Below, in pieces: positions 9,254 to 17,175 of a stretch of DNA of 64,000 bases; within the stretch, counting starts at the first letter, position 1; every line of letters starts with the position of its first letter. Position numbers and translations under genes: made by a program. The stretch lies in contig CAIRYK010000041.1 of assembly GCA_903882805.1 (NCBI GenBank), positions 1 through 64,000 of the forward strand, written 5' to 3'. This DNA comes from an uncultured Bacteroidota bacterium (GTDB taxonomy: Bacteria; Bacteroidota; Bacteroidia; Chitinophagales; Chitinophagaceae). The notes below the pieces were generated by a model that saw only the letters and a list, made by a program, of their open reading frames with translations, searched no databases and was not told where the DNA came from.

Positions 9254-9550
9254 TTACCCAACAGCCCAAAGTGGGGCGGCAACCGACGCTTCGTGAACCA
9301 TAGAAAATAACAGACCTCCGTTTTTCAATTCTATAGGTTGAAGGTCTTTTACCGCTATCATGCGCCAGCACATGGTGCGTCCCTGACGGTCGATAAAGGT
9401 AGCTTCTTCCTGCTTGCCTGCTTCGCGCGCTTGGGCCAAAGCTCTTACTGCGTCGTCGGCATATACCAATCGCCATTGTTCTTCATATTGGTCGGTTGGT
9501 TGGCCTTCACACTCTATTCTGTAGATGATTTGGGCAGTGAATGATTTCAT
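9254..9550 (-). CDS. DUF4288 domain protein
   Basis: 98 aa. The pattern of an initial beta strand (SFTAQIIYRIEC), a DQYEEQWRLVYADDAVRALAQA helix and W-x-MIAVKDLQPI near the end fits the small cytoplasmic DUF4288 family, whose function is unknown. It lies between the LiaF-like gene (44 nt upstream) and the kinase gene (108 nt downstream), all on the same strand, so a shared transcript is plausible. Confidence 0.7.
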   Translation of the reverse strand: MKSFTAQIIYRIECEGQPTDQYEEQWRLVYADDAVRALAQAREAGKQEEATFIDRQGRTMCWRMIAVKDLQPIELKNGGLLFSMVHEASVAAPLWAVG

Positions 9551-9594
9551 ATAAATGTTGTTTTGGAGGTTTGTGTTGGTAATGGTGATGGATG

Positions 9595-10344
9595 TTAGTA
9601 TGATTTTAGTTCAATGCTACCGAAAGAGCAAGAGCCCCTTAGTATCAGTATTTTCTTTGCTTCGTTGTTTGTGGTTGTTTGAATGGTACGTTCATCGTCA
9701 ACGCTGCCAAATGCGGGGTTTATTTCATTTTTTACTTCCCAATGCGAAGGCACGATGATCTCTACTCCGCCAAAAGATACCCTACAGTCGAGAATAGCAA
9801 CAGGTTCTGTAATGTCTGCCTGTGTAAGGTTGAGCTCGCAGCCCGCAAACGTTACAGATACTACGCCTCCTTTGAAATCTTTTGAAGTTACTACTTCTTT
9901 ACGTCCGCCAAATGTTACATCTATATTTACATTGCTTTCATTGTGTATAGTGGATTCGAGTGTTTTTGGGGTAGTGCATTTTATTTGTTTGCGAGGGCGA
10001 AGCGCTATAGCTATACCAGCTACCATAATGATGGCCGGCCAAGCGTAATCGCGCGATGGGCGACCCATTATCATAAACTGCGGTGTAAAGTTGGCGATGC
10101 CAATAACTATCAGTATCCACCATGCATTGTTACGAAAACCGTTTTTGAAACCAATAAGCAGGCCGAGAATAATAAGTATACCGGGCCAAGAAGTTTCAAG
10201 GTCTATGCAGGGTAATAAATGCATAGTAGTGAGCATAAGTATAAGGCCAGTAATGGCAAGGGCAATGCCAAAGAACACTCTGTTTTTGTGCCTGTTTTCT
10301 GAATATTGCTTAAAATCGTCTCTGTAAAAATCTCGGTTACGCAT
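9595..10344 (-). CDS. LiaF-like membrane protein (cell-wall-active antibiotic response family)
   Basis: 249 aa from the ATG at 10344 (MRNRDFYRDD...). Longer in-frame starts exist, but a good -7 box at 10362-10369 lies inside that extension. Four short hydrophobic segments in the first half resemble LiaI/DUF5668 repeats. The C-terminal half (TFGGRKEVV, VTFAGCELNLTQADI, VSFGGVEIIVP, GSCSFGSIELKS) is the beta-helical repeat of LiaF/DUF2154 proteins. In Firmicutes LiaF restrains the LiaS sensor during envelope stress. Here a LytS/LytTR pair lies downstream on the same strand, suggesting a comparable accessory role, which is an inference. Confidence 0.8.
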   Translation of the reverse strand: MRNRDFYRDDFKQYSENRHKNRVFFGIALAITGLILMLTTMHLLPCIDLETSWPGILIILGLLIGFKNGFRNNAWWILIVIGIANFTPQFMIMGRPSRDYAWPAIIMVAGIAIALRPRKQIKCTTPKTLESTIHNESNVNIDVTFGGRKEVVTSKDFKGGVVSVTFAGCELNLTQADITEPVAILDCRVSFGGVEIIVPSHWEVKNEINPAFGSVDDERTIQTTTNNEAKKILILRGSCSFGSIELKSY

Positions 10345-10361
10345 ATAGCTGTATTGTGACC

Positions 10362-10369
10362 CAAAAGTA
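10362..10369 (-). promoter_or_regulatory. -7 box TACTTTTG before the LiaF-like gene
   Basis: On the - strand TACTTTTG matches TAnnTTTG exactly and lies 17 nt before the chosen ATG, giving a leader of about 10-12 nt. It supports the shorter start. The remaining divergent spacer up to 10604 shows no gene. Confidence 0.5.
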
Positions 10370-10604
10370 GCTACTGCAAATACCATGCAAAAGACCAAAT
10401 AGGTGAGAAATTAATACTGGTCGGTGAAGCGGCGTTATTTATCGGTAAACGGTTTTGTTTTTTTATCGAAGTAGGATTGTTGCCAACGTCGCTATGCCAA
10501 TTGAATTGCCGCGCAGGCACGTATATTTCAAAAATGATGGTCAATATTATTAAAAGCGTTCTCAGGAAATACCGATGCGATGGTACAGTATGGCTTCAAA
10601 ACCC

Positions 10605-10612
10605 TATTTTTG
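10605..10612 (+). promoter_or_regulatory. -7 box TATTTTTG before the biotin carrier gene
   Basis: TATTTTTG matches TAnnTTTG exactly and lies 22 nt before the ATG at 10635. It sits inside the longer in-frame extension that starts at 10575, which argues for the shorter start. Confidence 0.45.
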
Positions 10613-10634
10613 CTTTATAAATTACATAGCTACA

Positions 10635-11135
10635 ATGCTGCAGGTAACAGTAAACGACAATAATACATTTGCGATATCAGCCGAAGAGAATGGCATTACT
10701 ATAAACGATACGGTGGCAGATTGGGATGCAAGCTGGCAGCCTAACGGCTTGATAAGCATACTTTACAACAACAAGAGCTATACCGCAATTGTTGAAAAAG
10801 TAGACAGGAAAGCAAAGGAGGTGTCATTGCGCATAGATGGTCAGGTATATAAAATAGGCATAAAAGAGCCTATCGATCAGTTATTGATTAATATGGGTCT
10901 TGATATAAAACAGAATCAGAAAGCGGAAGCAATAAAGGCGCCTATGCCCGGTATGATTTTGAAAATACTTGTTACCCCGGGACAACAGATAAACAAAGGC
11001 GACGGACTTGTGATACTGGAAGCTATGAAGATGGAAAACATACTGAAAGCCACAGCCACAGCGACAGTGAAAGCGATTAGGGTGAACGAACGAACCGCTG
11101 TTGAGAAAGGCGCAGTGTTGATTGAATTGGAATAA
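10635..11135 (+). CDS. Biotin carboxyl carrier protein (biotin/lipoyl attachment domain)
   Basis: 166 aa from the ATG at 10635. The C-terminal biotinyl domain has APMPGMILKI and the EAMKM motif, with Lys132 as the biotinylation site 34 residues from the C-terminus, as is usual. The N-terminal half resembles the linker/beta region of Bacteroidota acyl-CoA carboxylase carrier subunits. It carries CO2 on biotin between a biotin carboxylase and a carboxyltransferase. No carboxylase or transferase gene is adjacent in this window, so whether it serves acetyl-, propionyl- or methylcrotonyl-CoA carboxylase is open. A lipoprotein gene follows after 45 nt. Confidence 0.85.
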   Translation: MLQVTVNDNNTFAISAEENGITINDTVADWDASWQPNGLISILYNNKSYTAIVEKVDRKAKEVSLRIDGQVYKIGIKEPIDQLLINMGLDIKQNQKAEAIKAPMPGMILKILVTPGQQINKGDGLVILEAMKMENILKATATATVKAIRVNERTAVEKGAVLIELE

Positions 11136-11180
11136 AGATATGTTGTTGCTGTAGCTTACTATTTTGTAAACATTTTTTTA

Positions 11181-11705
11181 ATGAAACGTATACTTGTCGT
11201 TGGATGTTTGTTGGTGTTATTGGTAGCCTCTTGTAAAAAGGATAAGAAGGACATATTGATAAGATCATGGCGGGCTGTGAATATGGAGAACGCCGAGAAT
11301 GATAATTTCTTTAAACAAAGCAAGATATATATAGATACCGTTGGTAAAAATGGCGATGATGAAATAAACCTCAGGGTTTATGGTGTGACCAATATGGATA
11401 GCGTGAGACGTGTAATGCTGTTGCAGTACGATAGCGCCAAAGCCATACAAATGGAAGCTGTAAACAACACAGTGTTCAATTTTAAAAAAGATAGTGTAGT
11501 TATCTTTTATCTGACTGGGCGGATAGACACCGGGAAATGGTATATGGATGGCGAGAATACGCTAATGGTGGAGGAAAAAACAGACGAAGGCAATACAGAA
11601 AAGGTAAAATGGGATGTGCTTGCGCTCAGCGACACCGCCCTAAAACTGGTAATGCACGATGGTGAATCTAGCACAACAGTTACCTTTCATCCGGAAGGGA
11701 AATAA
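11181..11705 (+). CDS. Lipocalin-like lipoprotein, hypothetical
   Basis: 174 aa. It starts with a lipoprotein signal (MKRILVVGCLLVLLVASC) followed by KKDKKD, a charged run common in surface-directed Bacteroidota lipoproteins. The rest is beta-rich: RSWRAVNME near the start, GKWYMDGENTLMVEE and WDVLALSDTALKLVMHDG later, similar to the lipocalin-like domains of small Bacteroidota lipoproteins. Substrate and role are unknown. Confidence 0.7.
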   Translation: MKRILVVGCLLVLLVASCKKDKKDILIRSWRAVNMENAENDNFFKQSKIYIDTVGKNGDDEINLRVYGVTNMDSVRRVMLLQYDSAKAIQMEAVNNTVFNFKKDSVVIFYLTGRIDTGKWYMDGENTLMVEEKTDEGNTEKVKWDVLALSDTALKLVMHDGESSTTVTFHPEGK

Positions 11706-11718
11706 AGTAAGTTATTAT

Positions 11719-11726
11719 TATCTTTG
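11719..11726 (+). promoter_or_regulatory. -7 box TATCTTTG before pdhB
   Basis: TATCTTTG followed by C is a strong Bacteroidota -7 match. It would start a transcript near 11732 with a leader of about 120 nt before the ATG at 11851. No convincing -33 TTG is visible. Confidence 0.5.
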
Positions 11727-11850
11727 CCCGTATCTGTGGGGGGAGTGAAGTGATATCAGTAACTTTTTATAAGATACTGTCTCGAATAGTAGAGATAAAA
11801 AGGTGCACGAGTATTTAACAATTATATTTGACCTTAGAAATTATATAAAA

Positions 11851-12834
11851 ATGCGTAGTATACCATTAAGACAGGCTCTTAGAGAGGCCATGCAAGAAGA
11901 AATGCGTCGTGATAAAAGCGTGTTTCTAATGGGCGAAGAAGTAGCTCAGTACAACGGAGCTTATAAAGTGAGCCAAGGCATGCTCGATGAGTTTGGCCCG
12001 AAGCGCGTAATTGATACGCCCATTGCCGAACTGGGCTTTGCCGCTATTGGCGTAGGCGCGGCTATGAATAATACGCGTCCGATTATTGAGTTTATGACCT
12101 GGAACTTTGCGGAGTTGGCTATCGACCAGATAGTAAACCATGCAGCTAAAGTAGTATCTATGAGCGGTGGTCAGTTTACCTGCCCAATAGTATTCAGAGG
12201 TCCGAATGGTTCTGCAGGGCAGTTGGGCGCGCAGCACTCACAAGCTTTCGAAAACTGGTATGCCAATGTGCCTGGCTTAAAAGTTATCTCAACTATCAAT
12301 CCATATGATGCAAAAGGCCTGATGAAGTCTGCTATACGCGATGAAGATCCGGTTGTGTTTATGGAAGGCGAGACAGCTTATGGCGACATGGGTGAAGTGC
12401 CTGAAGAAGAATACCTGATACCTATTGGCAAAGCAGCGGTGAAAAGAGAAGGATCGCAGGTAACAATAGTATCTTACAATAAGATGATGAAGGTTGCTAT
12501 GGGCGCTGCCGATGAGTTGGCGAAGGAAGGCATAAGCGCAGAGGTGATAGACCTACGCACGATTCGTCCGCTGGATTGGGAGACAATTGTTACTTCTGTA
12601 AAGAAGACCAACAGACTGGTAATAGTTGAAGAACAATGGCCTTTTGGAAGCGTTGCTTCTGAAATAACCTACCGTGTACAGAAGGAAGCATTTGATTATC
12701 TGGATGCGCCTATTCGCAGAATATGCACAGCCGATGCCAATATGCACTATGCGCCAAATCTGGTAGCAGCATACCTGCCCGACGTGCCGCGTACGGTGAA
12801 GTTGATAAAAGAAGTAATGTATATGACCAAGTAA
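11851..12834 (+). CDS. pdhB: Pyruvate dehydrogenase E1 component, beta subunit
   Basis: 327 aa from the ATG at 11851 (MRSIPLRQALREAMQEEM), the usual start of this family; an in-frame start 48 nt upstream adds an unlikely extension. Family motifs are FLMGEEVAQYNGAYKVSQG, DTPIAELGFAAIGVGAA, EFMTWNFAELAIDQI, FRGPNGSAGQLGAQHSQ and EEQWPFGSVASEI. With an alpha subunit it forms the thiamine-diphosphate-dependent E1 that decarboxylates pyruvate and passes the acetyl group to E2. The alpha and E2 genes are not adjacent. A branched-chain E1 beta cannot be fully excluded. Confidence 0.9.
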   Translation: MRSIPLRQALREAMQEEMRRDKSVFLMGEEVAQYNGAYKVSQGMLDEFGPKRVIDTPIAELGFAAIGVGAAMNNTRPIIEFMTWNFAELAIDQIVNHAAKVVSMSGGQFTCPIVFRGPNGSAGQLGAQHSQAFENWYANVPGLKVISTINPYDAKGLMKSAIRDEDPVVFMEGETAYGDMGEVPEEEYLIPIGKAAVKREGSQVTIVSYNKMMKVAMGAADELAKEGISAEVIDLRTIRPLDWETIVTSVKKTNRLVIVEEQWPFGSVASEITYRVQKEAFDYLDAPIRRICTADANMHYAPNLVAAYLPDVPRTVKLIKEVMYMTK

Positions 12835-12849
12835 GGTTTCACTGACTAT

Positions 12850-12892
12850 AAATAAATTAGCCGCCAGCTCTTAGTTGGCGGCTAATTTATTT
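12850..12892 (+). terminator. Intrinsic terminator after pdhB
   Basis: A perfect 17-bp stem (12850-12866 with 12876-12892) and a 9-nt loop end in TTATTT on the + strand. It starts 15 nt after the pdhB stop. Confidence 0.85.
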
Positions 12893-12970
12893 AAATAGGG
12901 TTATCTTTTTGGGCAGTTCTACCGATTTTATGTAATTTAGACAAGCAGTTTTTACCTATTTTACCAATAG

Positions 12971-12978
12971 TAACTTTA
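12971..12978 (+). promoter_or_regulatory. TAACTTTA box overlapping the start of the NHL gene
   Basis: TAACTTTA fits TAnnTTTR, and its last base is the A of the ATG. If it is the active -7 element, the transcript would begin inside the coding region, so it is either coincidental or the true start is downstream. It is one of several such boxes that sit unusually close to start codons in this window. Confidence 0.2.
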
Positions 12979-14849
12979 TGAAAGTCTTCGTTTTTAGTGT
13001 GTGCTTACTCATCGCATTTGGATCTTTGGGCGTGCGAGCGCAAATGATAACTACGGTAGCCGGTCTGGGGCACGACGGGGCTGGTGTAGTAGGCTATACC
13101 GGCCCGGCAACAGGCGCTACTTTGGTAGGCGCCGATGGGGTGGCGGTAGATAGACTTGGTAACGTCTATTTTACAGATCGGTACTTCAATGTGATACGTA
13201 AAATAAGCGCCGATGGCCGTATCCATACTATTGCCGGAAAGGGATATATCGGTTATTTGGGTGATTATGGTCCTGCTACAAATGCTGAACTTGCTGATCC
13301 CGGCTATATAACTGTAGATAGCGCTGGGAATATTTACTTTGCAGATAAGCATAGACTAAGGAGAGTTAATACCTCGGGCATCATCAACACGATAGCAGGA
13401 ACAGGAACGCCCGGATTTAGCGGCGACGGCGGCCCGGCTTCGGTAGCGCAAATAAATTTGCCTGCCGGTGTGGCTGTTGACGCAACTGGCAACATCTATT
13501 TTTGCGATCAGGGCAATAATAGGATCCGTAAGATAAGTGGTGGAGTGATCAGTACAGTATGCGGAACAGGAACTGAAGGGTACACCGGCGATGGGGCAGC
13601 GGCAACAGCGGCTACTATTTCTTACCCATCGGGTATAGCGATTGGTCCAGCCGGGGATATTTACTTTTGCGACGGCGGGTATAGCCTCTTTACAGGCGTA
13701 CTTTTTGAAGATAGTACAGACAAACGTATAAGGCGGATAAACAGCGCCGGGATCATAACCACAATAGCAGGCGGCAGAACCGGATTGAGCTTTGCCGATG
13801 GACTACCGGCAACCGATGGTAGAGTAGCTATTGCGGCGGGTATTGCTGTGGATGCCACAGGTAGTGTGTATTATATAGATACAAAAGCGGAACGCGTAAG
13901 GAGGATAAACACAACAGGTACAATAGAAACCATAGCCGGAACGGGCGTGACATTCGGGTGGTTTGATACAGAAGGGGGATTGGCCAAGCTGGCAAAACTA
14001 TATTACCCTATGGGTATTGCCATAAATTCGGCTAATGAACTATACTTTACCGACGAAATAGGTGGGAAGCTGAGAAAGGTATCACCGGCTACATTGTCTA
14101 TTTCATCTGGAGGTATGGATACTGCGTGTACCGGTACAAATGTAACATTTAGGGTTTTAGACACAGGGGCGTATCATTATAGGTGGCATGTAAATGGTGT
14201 AGTGGTGGGCGCGGATAGTACAGCCTATACTACCAATACGCTACATAACAAAGATATTATAGATTGTGTACGACTTACGGGTACCGGCGGCGCTGCGATA
14301 GCTATTTCTAATGCCATACGTATGACCATTAATCCGGACCCGGGCGAAATATCGGGCCAAACTAATGTGTGTAGCGGTATGCCTTATCCTTACACTTCTT
14401 CAGTTCCCGGAGGAGTATGGTCAGTTTCCAATGCACTTGCTTCTATAACTACCTCTGGTGTACTGACCGGTATTGGTATGGGATACGATACCGTTGTATA
14501 CACAGTAACCTCAGGGTGTGGATCGGTTAGTTCCTTCTATCGTATTTCTATAGATACTAATGGTGGATGCGTAACAAAATTGCCAACTATAACAGAGGGA
14601 TTATTAAATGTTTTTCCCAATCCTACAACAGGTGTTGTGTCATTGAGTTTTCATCCGCAGGCGGCTAGCGAAGATATGAAGGTGACGCTTTGGAACAGTG
14701 TAGGCAATGAAATAGGCAGGGCAGTTAAAACAATAGCTATGCCAAGCCTTAAATTCGACCTAAGCGCGTTTCCTTCTGGCATGTATTTCGTGGTAGTTCA
14801 GAATCAGTATGGCGAACTTGTGTTTAGGAGCCCGGTAATAAAACAATAG
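12978..14849 (+). CDS. NHL-repeat beta-propeller protein with T9SS C-terminal sorting domain
   Basis: 623 aa. A signal peptide (MKVFVFSVCL...VRAQ) is followed by NHL repeats over about residues 25-370, of the type GVAVDRLGNVYFTDR...IRKISADGRIHTIAGKG, each of about 55 residues. Residues 370-450 look like an Ig-like domain. Residues 453-530 hold one copy of a roughly 73-aa module (ISGQTNVCSG ... GGVWSVSN ... GVLTGIGMG ... SGC) also found in the two large repeat proteins at 53-64 kb. The C-terminus (NVFPNPTTGVVSLSF ... GMYFVVVQN) is a T9SS type A sorting domain. It is therefore a secreted or surface propeller protein of unknown ligand. Confidence 0.88.
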   Translation: MKVFVFSVCLLIAFGSLGVRAQMITTVAGLGHDGAGVVGYTGPATGATLVGADGVAVDRLGNVYFTDRYFNVIRKISADGRIHTIAGKGYIGYLGDYGPATNAELADPGYITVDSAGNIYFADKHRLRRVNTSGIINTIAGTGTPGFSGDGGPASVAQINLPAGVAVDATGNIYFCDQGNNRIRKISGGVISTVCGTGTEGYTGDGAAATAATISYPSGIAIGPAGDIYFCDGGYSLFTGVLFEDSTDKRIRRINSAGIITTIAGGRTGLSFADGLPATDGRVAIAAGIAVDATGSVYYIDTKAERVRRINTTGTIETIAGTGVTFGWFDTEGGLAKLAKLYYPMGIAINSANELYFTDEIGGKLRKVSPATLSISSGGMDTACTGTNVTFRVLDTGAYHYRWHVNGVVVGADSTAYTTNTLHNKDIIDCVRLTGTGGAAIAISNAIRMTINPDPGEISGQTNVCSGMPYPYTSSVPGGVWSVSNALASITTSGVLTGIGMGYDTVVYTVTSGCGSVSSFYRISIDTNGGCVTKLPTITEGLLNVFPNPTTGVVSLSFHPQAASEDMKVTLWNSVGNEIGRAVKTIAMPSLKFDLSAFPSGMYFVVVQNQYGELVFRSPVIKQ

Positions 14850-14856
14850 CATAAAA

Positions 14857-14888
14857 AAGGCAATCAGGTTTTGACCCCTGATTGCCTT
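14857..14888 (-). terminator. Terminator between convergent NHL and YgiC-like genes
   Basis: A 12-bp perfect stem AAGGCAATCAGG/CCTGATTGCCTT has an 8-nt loop. On the - strand it is followed by a run of six T residues, so it mainly serves the leftward YgiC-like gene. The + strand tail has no T-run. Confidence 0.8.
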
Positions 14889-14915
14889 AGTGAATAACAA
14901 TAATGAATAAAAATA

Positions 14916-16055
14916 CTACCTGAAATAATGGCTAACAAACCGACTGGTGTTGCCGGTAATTAGTCCGTCCGACTCGCGAATACCCATTCCGGCTGGTACG
15001 CCGCCTATTAGCCAGCTACCTATCACAGGGTGCTTCCCGTCGAAGTCGGGTAGGGGGGCATAGTCCTGTATTATATAGCCTTCTTCTCCATATTCTCCAT
15101 CTGTCTGCGCAAGTGTTTCTCCGTATTTTACAATCTTTACATTAGCGCCTTCGCGCGAGTAAACAGGTTTTTGCACATATTGCCCGGGTTGGTATACTAC
15201 TTCTGTGCGGCTGTAGGTTGCCGGCAGTATATATTTACAATCAGGGAATAGTTTGTGCAGGTACACCAATAGCATTTTGTTACTCCATAGCGCTTTGTAA
15301 GCAGGTTCTATCCACATAGTAGTTAGCTTTGTAGTGGGCAGGTATCGGCCAAACTCCTCGTTAAAAAGCCATTCGTATGGGTATAGTTTGAAAATATTGC
15401 TAAGCGGCTCGCCGGCAGCAGTGAAGAATTCACCTTTTTCGTCTACGCCTATGTCTTCGGTATAAATAAAGTCAGTGTTCAGGCCTGCCTGATCTGCAAC
15501 ATCCTGCAGATATTTGGTAGTCATCAGGTCTTCAAGGTTGTCTTTTACACACGAGAAGTGCAGCTTGTAGGGTGGGTACAAGTAGGGTTGGCACACTTTC
15601 ATATGATCAATCAGTTTTTCGTGTATAGAATTGAACTGGTCGAGTTTGTTGTTGTAATCCTGTAGCCAATACCACTGCACCACGCTTGCTTCCAAAAGCG
15701 AAGTTGGGGTATCTGCATTAAACTCCAGCAGTTTTATATCGCCATTGTTGTATGACAGATCCATCCGGCCATAAAAGCTGGGCATATCCTCGTTCCATGT
15801 CCATTTTATGAGGTCGGCATACTGGCGCGGTATGAAGAACTCGTCCCACAGATCGTTTTTTATTACGTGGTCTACCACTGCCATGCATTTCTCGAAAATA
15901 TCGGCAGTTGCTGCTTCTATCTGGTCTACCTCTGCTGCTGTAAACTCGTATACCGCAGTTTCGTTGTAGTACGATTCGTATTTGTAATAGAGGAATCCCT
16001 GTTCTTTTACTTTTTCTTCCCAGTCTTTACGGGGGGTGATAGTATGTCGTTTCAT
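14916..16055 (-). CDS. Glutathionylspermidine-synthase-like ATP-grasp protein (YgiC/YjfC family)
   Basis: 379 aa, the length of E. coli YgiC/YjfC (about 386 aa). Family features include the N-terminal YYNETAVYEFTAAEVDQIE, GRMDLSYNNGDIKLLEFNADTPTSLLE, WIEPAYKALWSNKMLL, QKPVYSREGANVKIV and the final GSWLIGG ... ITGNTSRFVSHYF. These correspond to the synthetase half of glutathionylspermidine synthase, an ATP-grasp amide ligase. YgiC-type enzymes lack the amidase half and their substrate is not settled. A small lipoprotein gene lies 15 nt upstream on the same strand, the same arrangement as ygiB-ygiC. Confidence 0.85.
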   Translation of the reverse strand: MKRHTITPRKDWEEKVKEQGFLYYKYESYYNETAVYEFTAAEVDQIEAATADIFEKCMAVVDHVIKNDLWDEFFIPRQYADLIKWTWNEDMPSFYGRMDLSYNNGDIKLLEFNADTPTSLLEASVVQWYWLQDYNNKLDQFNSIHEKLIDHMKVCQPYLYPPYKLHFSCVKDNLEDLMTTKYLQDVADQAGLNTDFIYTEDIGVDEKGEFFTAAGEPLSNIFKLYPYEWLFNEEFGRYLPTTKLTTMWIEPAYKALWSNKMLLVYLHKLFPDCKYILPATYSRTEVVYQPGQYVQKPVYSREGANVKIVKYGETLAQTDGEYGEEGYIIQDYAPLPDFDGKHPVIGSWLIGGVPAGMGIRESDGLITGNTSRFVSHYFR

Positions 16056-16070
16056 AGTTGAGTATATTTA

Positions 16071-16400
16071 TTATCCACCGTGGAATGAGTGTGCCGAACT
16101 GCCAAAGCCGCCCGTGCGTACATGTCCTGAAGCGCTATGCGGAGTAAAGGAAGGACTGACAATTTCGCCGACGGATGCAGGCGAGTAGCCGGTGTTGATG
16201 GTGTTATTACGGCTGATAGGGTACCAGCCCCCGCCATAATAGCGAAAGTGGTGATAGCCTCCGTTTTTGTAAATACTGGTATCTCTTGTACGTCCGTTCT
16301 GATCTTTGCCGGTAGTCCATTCCTCGTTATTGCCGCTAGAGCACGATGTAATAGCGCTGAACATTACTGAGGATAGAATGATGTATTTAGATTTTTTCAT
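16071..16400 (-). CDS. Small Gly/Ser/His-rich lipoprotein, YgiB-like by position
   Basis: 109 aa with a lipoprotein signal (MKKSKYIILSSVMFSAITSC) followed by a low-complexity mature part rich in Gly, Ser, Tyr and His (GGYHHFRYYGGGWYP ... TGGFGSSAHSFHGG). The Gly/Ser-rich tail and the position just before a YgiC-like gene recall E. coli YgiB (DUF1190). That comparison rests on composition and context, because I cannot align the sequences here. Confidence 0.65.
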   Translation of the reverse strand: MKKSKYIILSSVMFSAITSCSSGNNEEWTTGKDQNGRTRDTSIYKNGGYHHFRYYGGGWYPISRNNTINTGYSPASVGEIVSPSFTPHSASGHVRTGGFGSSAHSFHGG

Positions 16401-16482
16401 TTGTAATCGGATTCAGGTATTGCGGTAGCAACAACCCAATAGATATCTGCAGTATATTGCTACTAGCGTATTGTTGCGATGG

Positions 16483-16490
16483 CAAAATTA
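16483..16490 (-). promoter_or_regulatory. -7 box TAATTTTG before the lipoprotein/YgiC-like operon
   Basis: On the - strand TAATTTTG matches TAnnTTTG exactly. It would give a leader of about 75 nt to the lipoprotein ATG at 16400. Confidence 0.4.
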
Positions 16491-16650
16491 GTAATACTTG
16501 TTTTATCCGTAAATTTTATTTTACGCTGTGCTCAATATGTCTTGAGCAACAATGTTTAGGAACGAAAAAACCTGCAGAAGTTATGTTGTAGAGCAACTAA
16601 CCAATGCAGGTTTCGAAAAATATATTGTCAGGCGCAAACGCCTATTGAAT

Positions 16651-16953
16651 TCAATAATCGATAGTCGCCTGAATTCCTCGGTCTATGAGGGCTTCAGCTT
16701 TTGGGAGCAAAAAGTCGAAACTCCCTTTTTTTACTCCGCATTTTCCTTTGTGGTGAATGATGAGTGCGCACTGTTCGGCCTGCAGCGTTTCATGACCACA
16801 CACATCTACCAACGACTCAATAACCCAGTCGAAGGTGTTAACATTGTCATTCCACACTATAAGGTTGTGCAAATTATCCTCAATTACACTCGTTTCTCTA
16901 TCCTCGAGAGTTTGCCATTGAATACCATCCGCGTATTCTTGTCTCCTGTTCAT
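16651..16953 (-). CDS. clpS: ATP-dependent Clp protease adaptor ClpS
   Basis: 100 aa. The core LIVWNDNVNTFDWVIESLV corresponds to the ClpS NDxxxxxFxFV region that binds N-degrons and the ClpA/ClpC N-domain. The later C-x-x-x-x-HHKGKCGVKKG segment corresponds to the conserved ClpS helix/loop (usually H-x-x-G-x-A/C-x-V). ClpS delivers N-end-rule substrates to ClpAP or ClpCP. A longer opposite-strand frame covers this gene but resembles no protein. GH3 lies upstream on the same strand but 222 nt away, so the genes are probably separate units. Confidence 0.88.
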   Translation of the reverse strand: MNRRQEYADGIQWQTLEDRETSVIEDNLHNLIVWNDNVNTFDWVIESLVDVCGHETLQAEQCALIIHHKGKCGVKKGSFDFLLPKAEALIDRGIQATIDY

Positions 16954-16957
16954 ATTG

Positions 16958-16965
16958 CGAAATTA
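16958..16965 (-). promoter_or_regulatory. TAATTTCG box 4 nt before clpS
   Basis: On the - strand TAATTTCG resembles TAnnTTTG with one mismatch and ends 4 nt before the clpS ATG. If used, the clpS mRNA would be leaderless or nearly so. Confidence 0.25.
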
Positions 16966-17175
16966 AGAAAGAAGTTTTAAATTTTCATAATTTTAGTTTA
17001 ACAAAAAACAGGTTTATTAACCCTTATTTTAGACAATTTTTGCCAACAAAGAAAGTAGTATTTGTATTGCAACCATTGTGTTTTCTCCCGAAGGGGAAAA
17101 GCGTTATTTTAAAAAATGGGGGTACTTTCTGGAAAGAAAACACCCCCTCTAATCTATGTTATGGGAAAATAAAAG

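Noticed and set aside
16552-16980. 142-codon + strand frame over clpS
   Set aside because: The - strand frame encodes a clear ClpS with its functional motifs; the + strand product resembles nothing and is composed of antisense codons.
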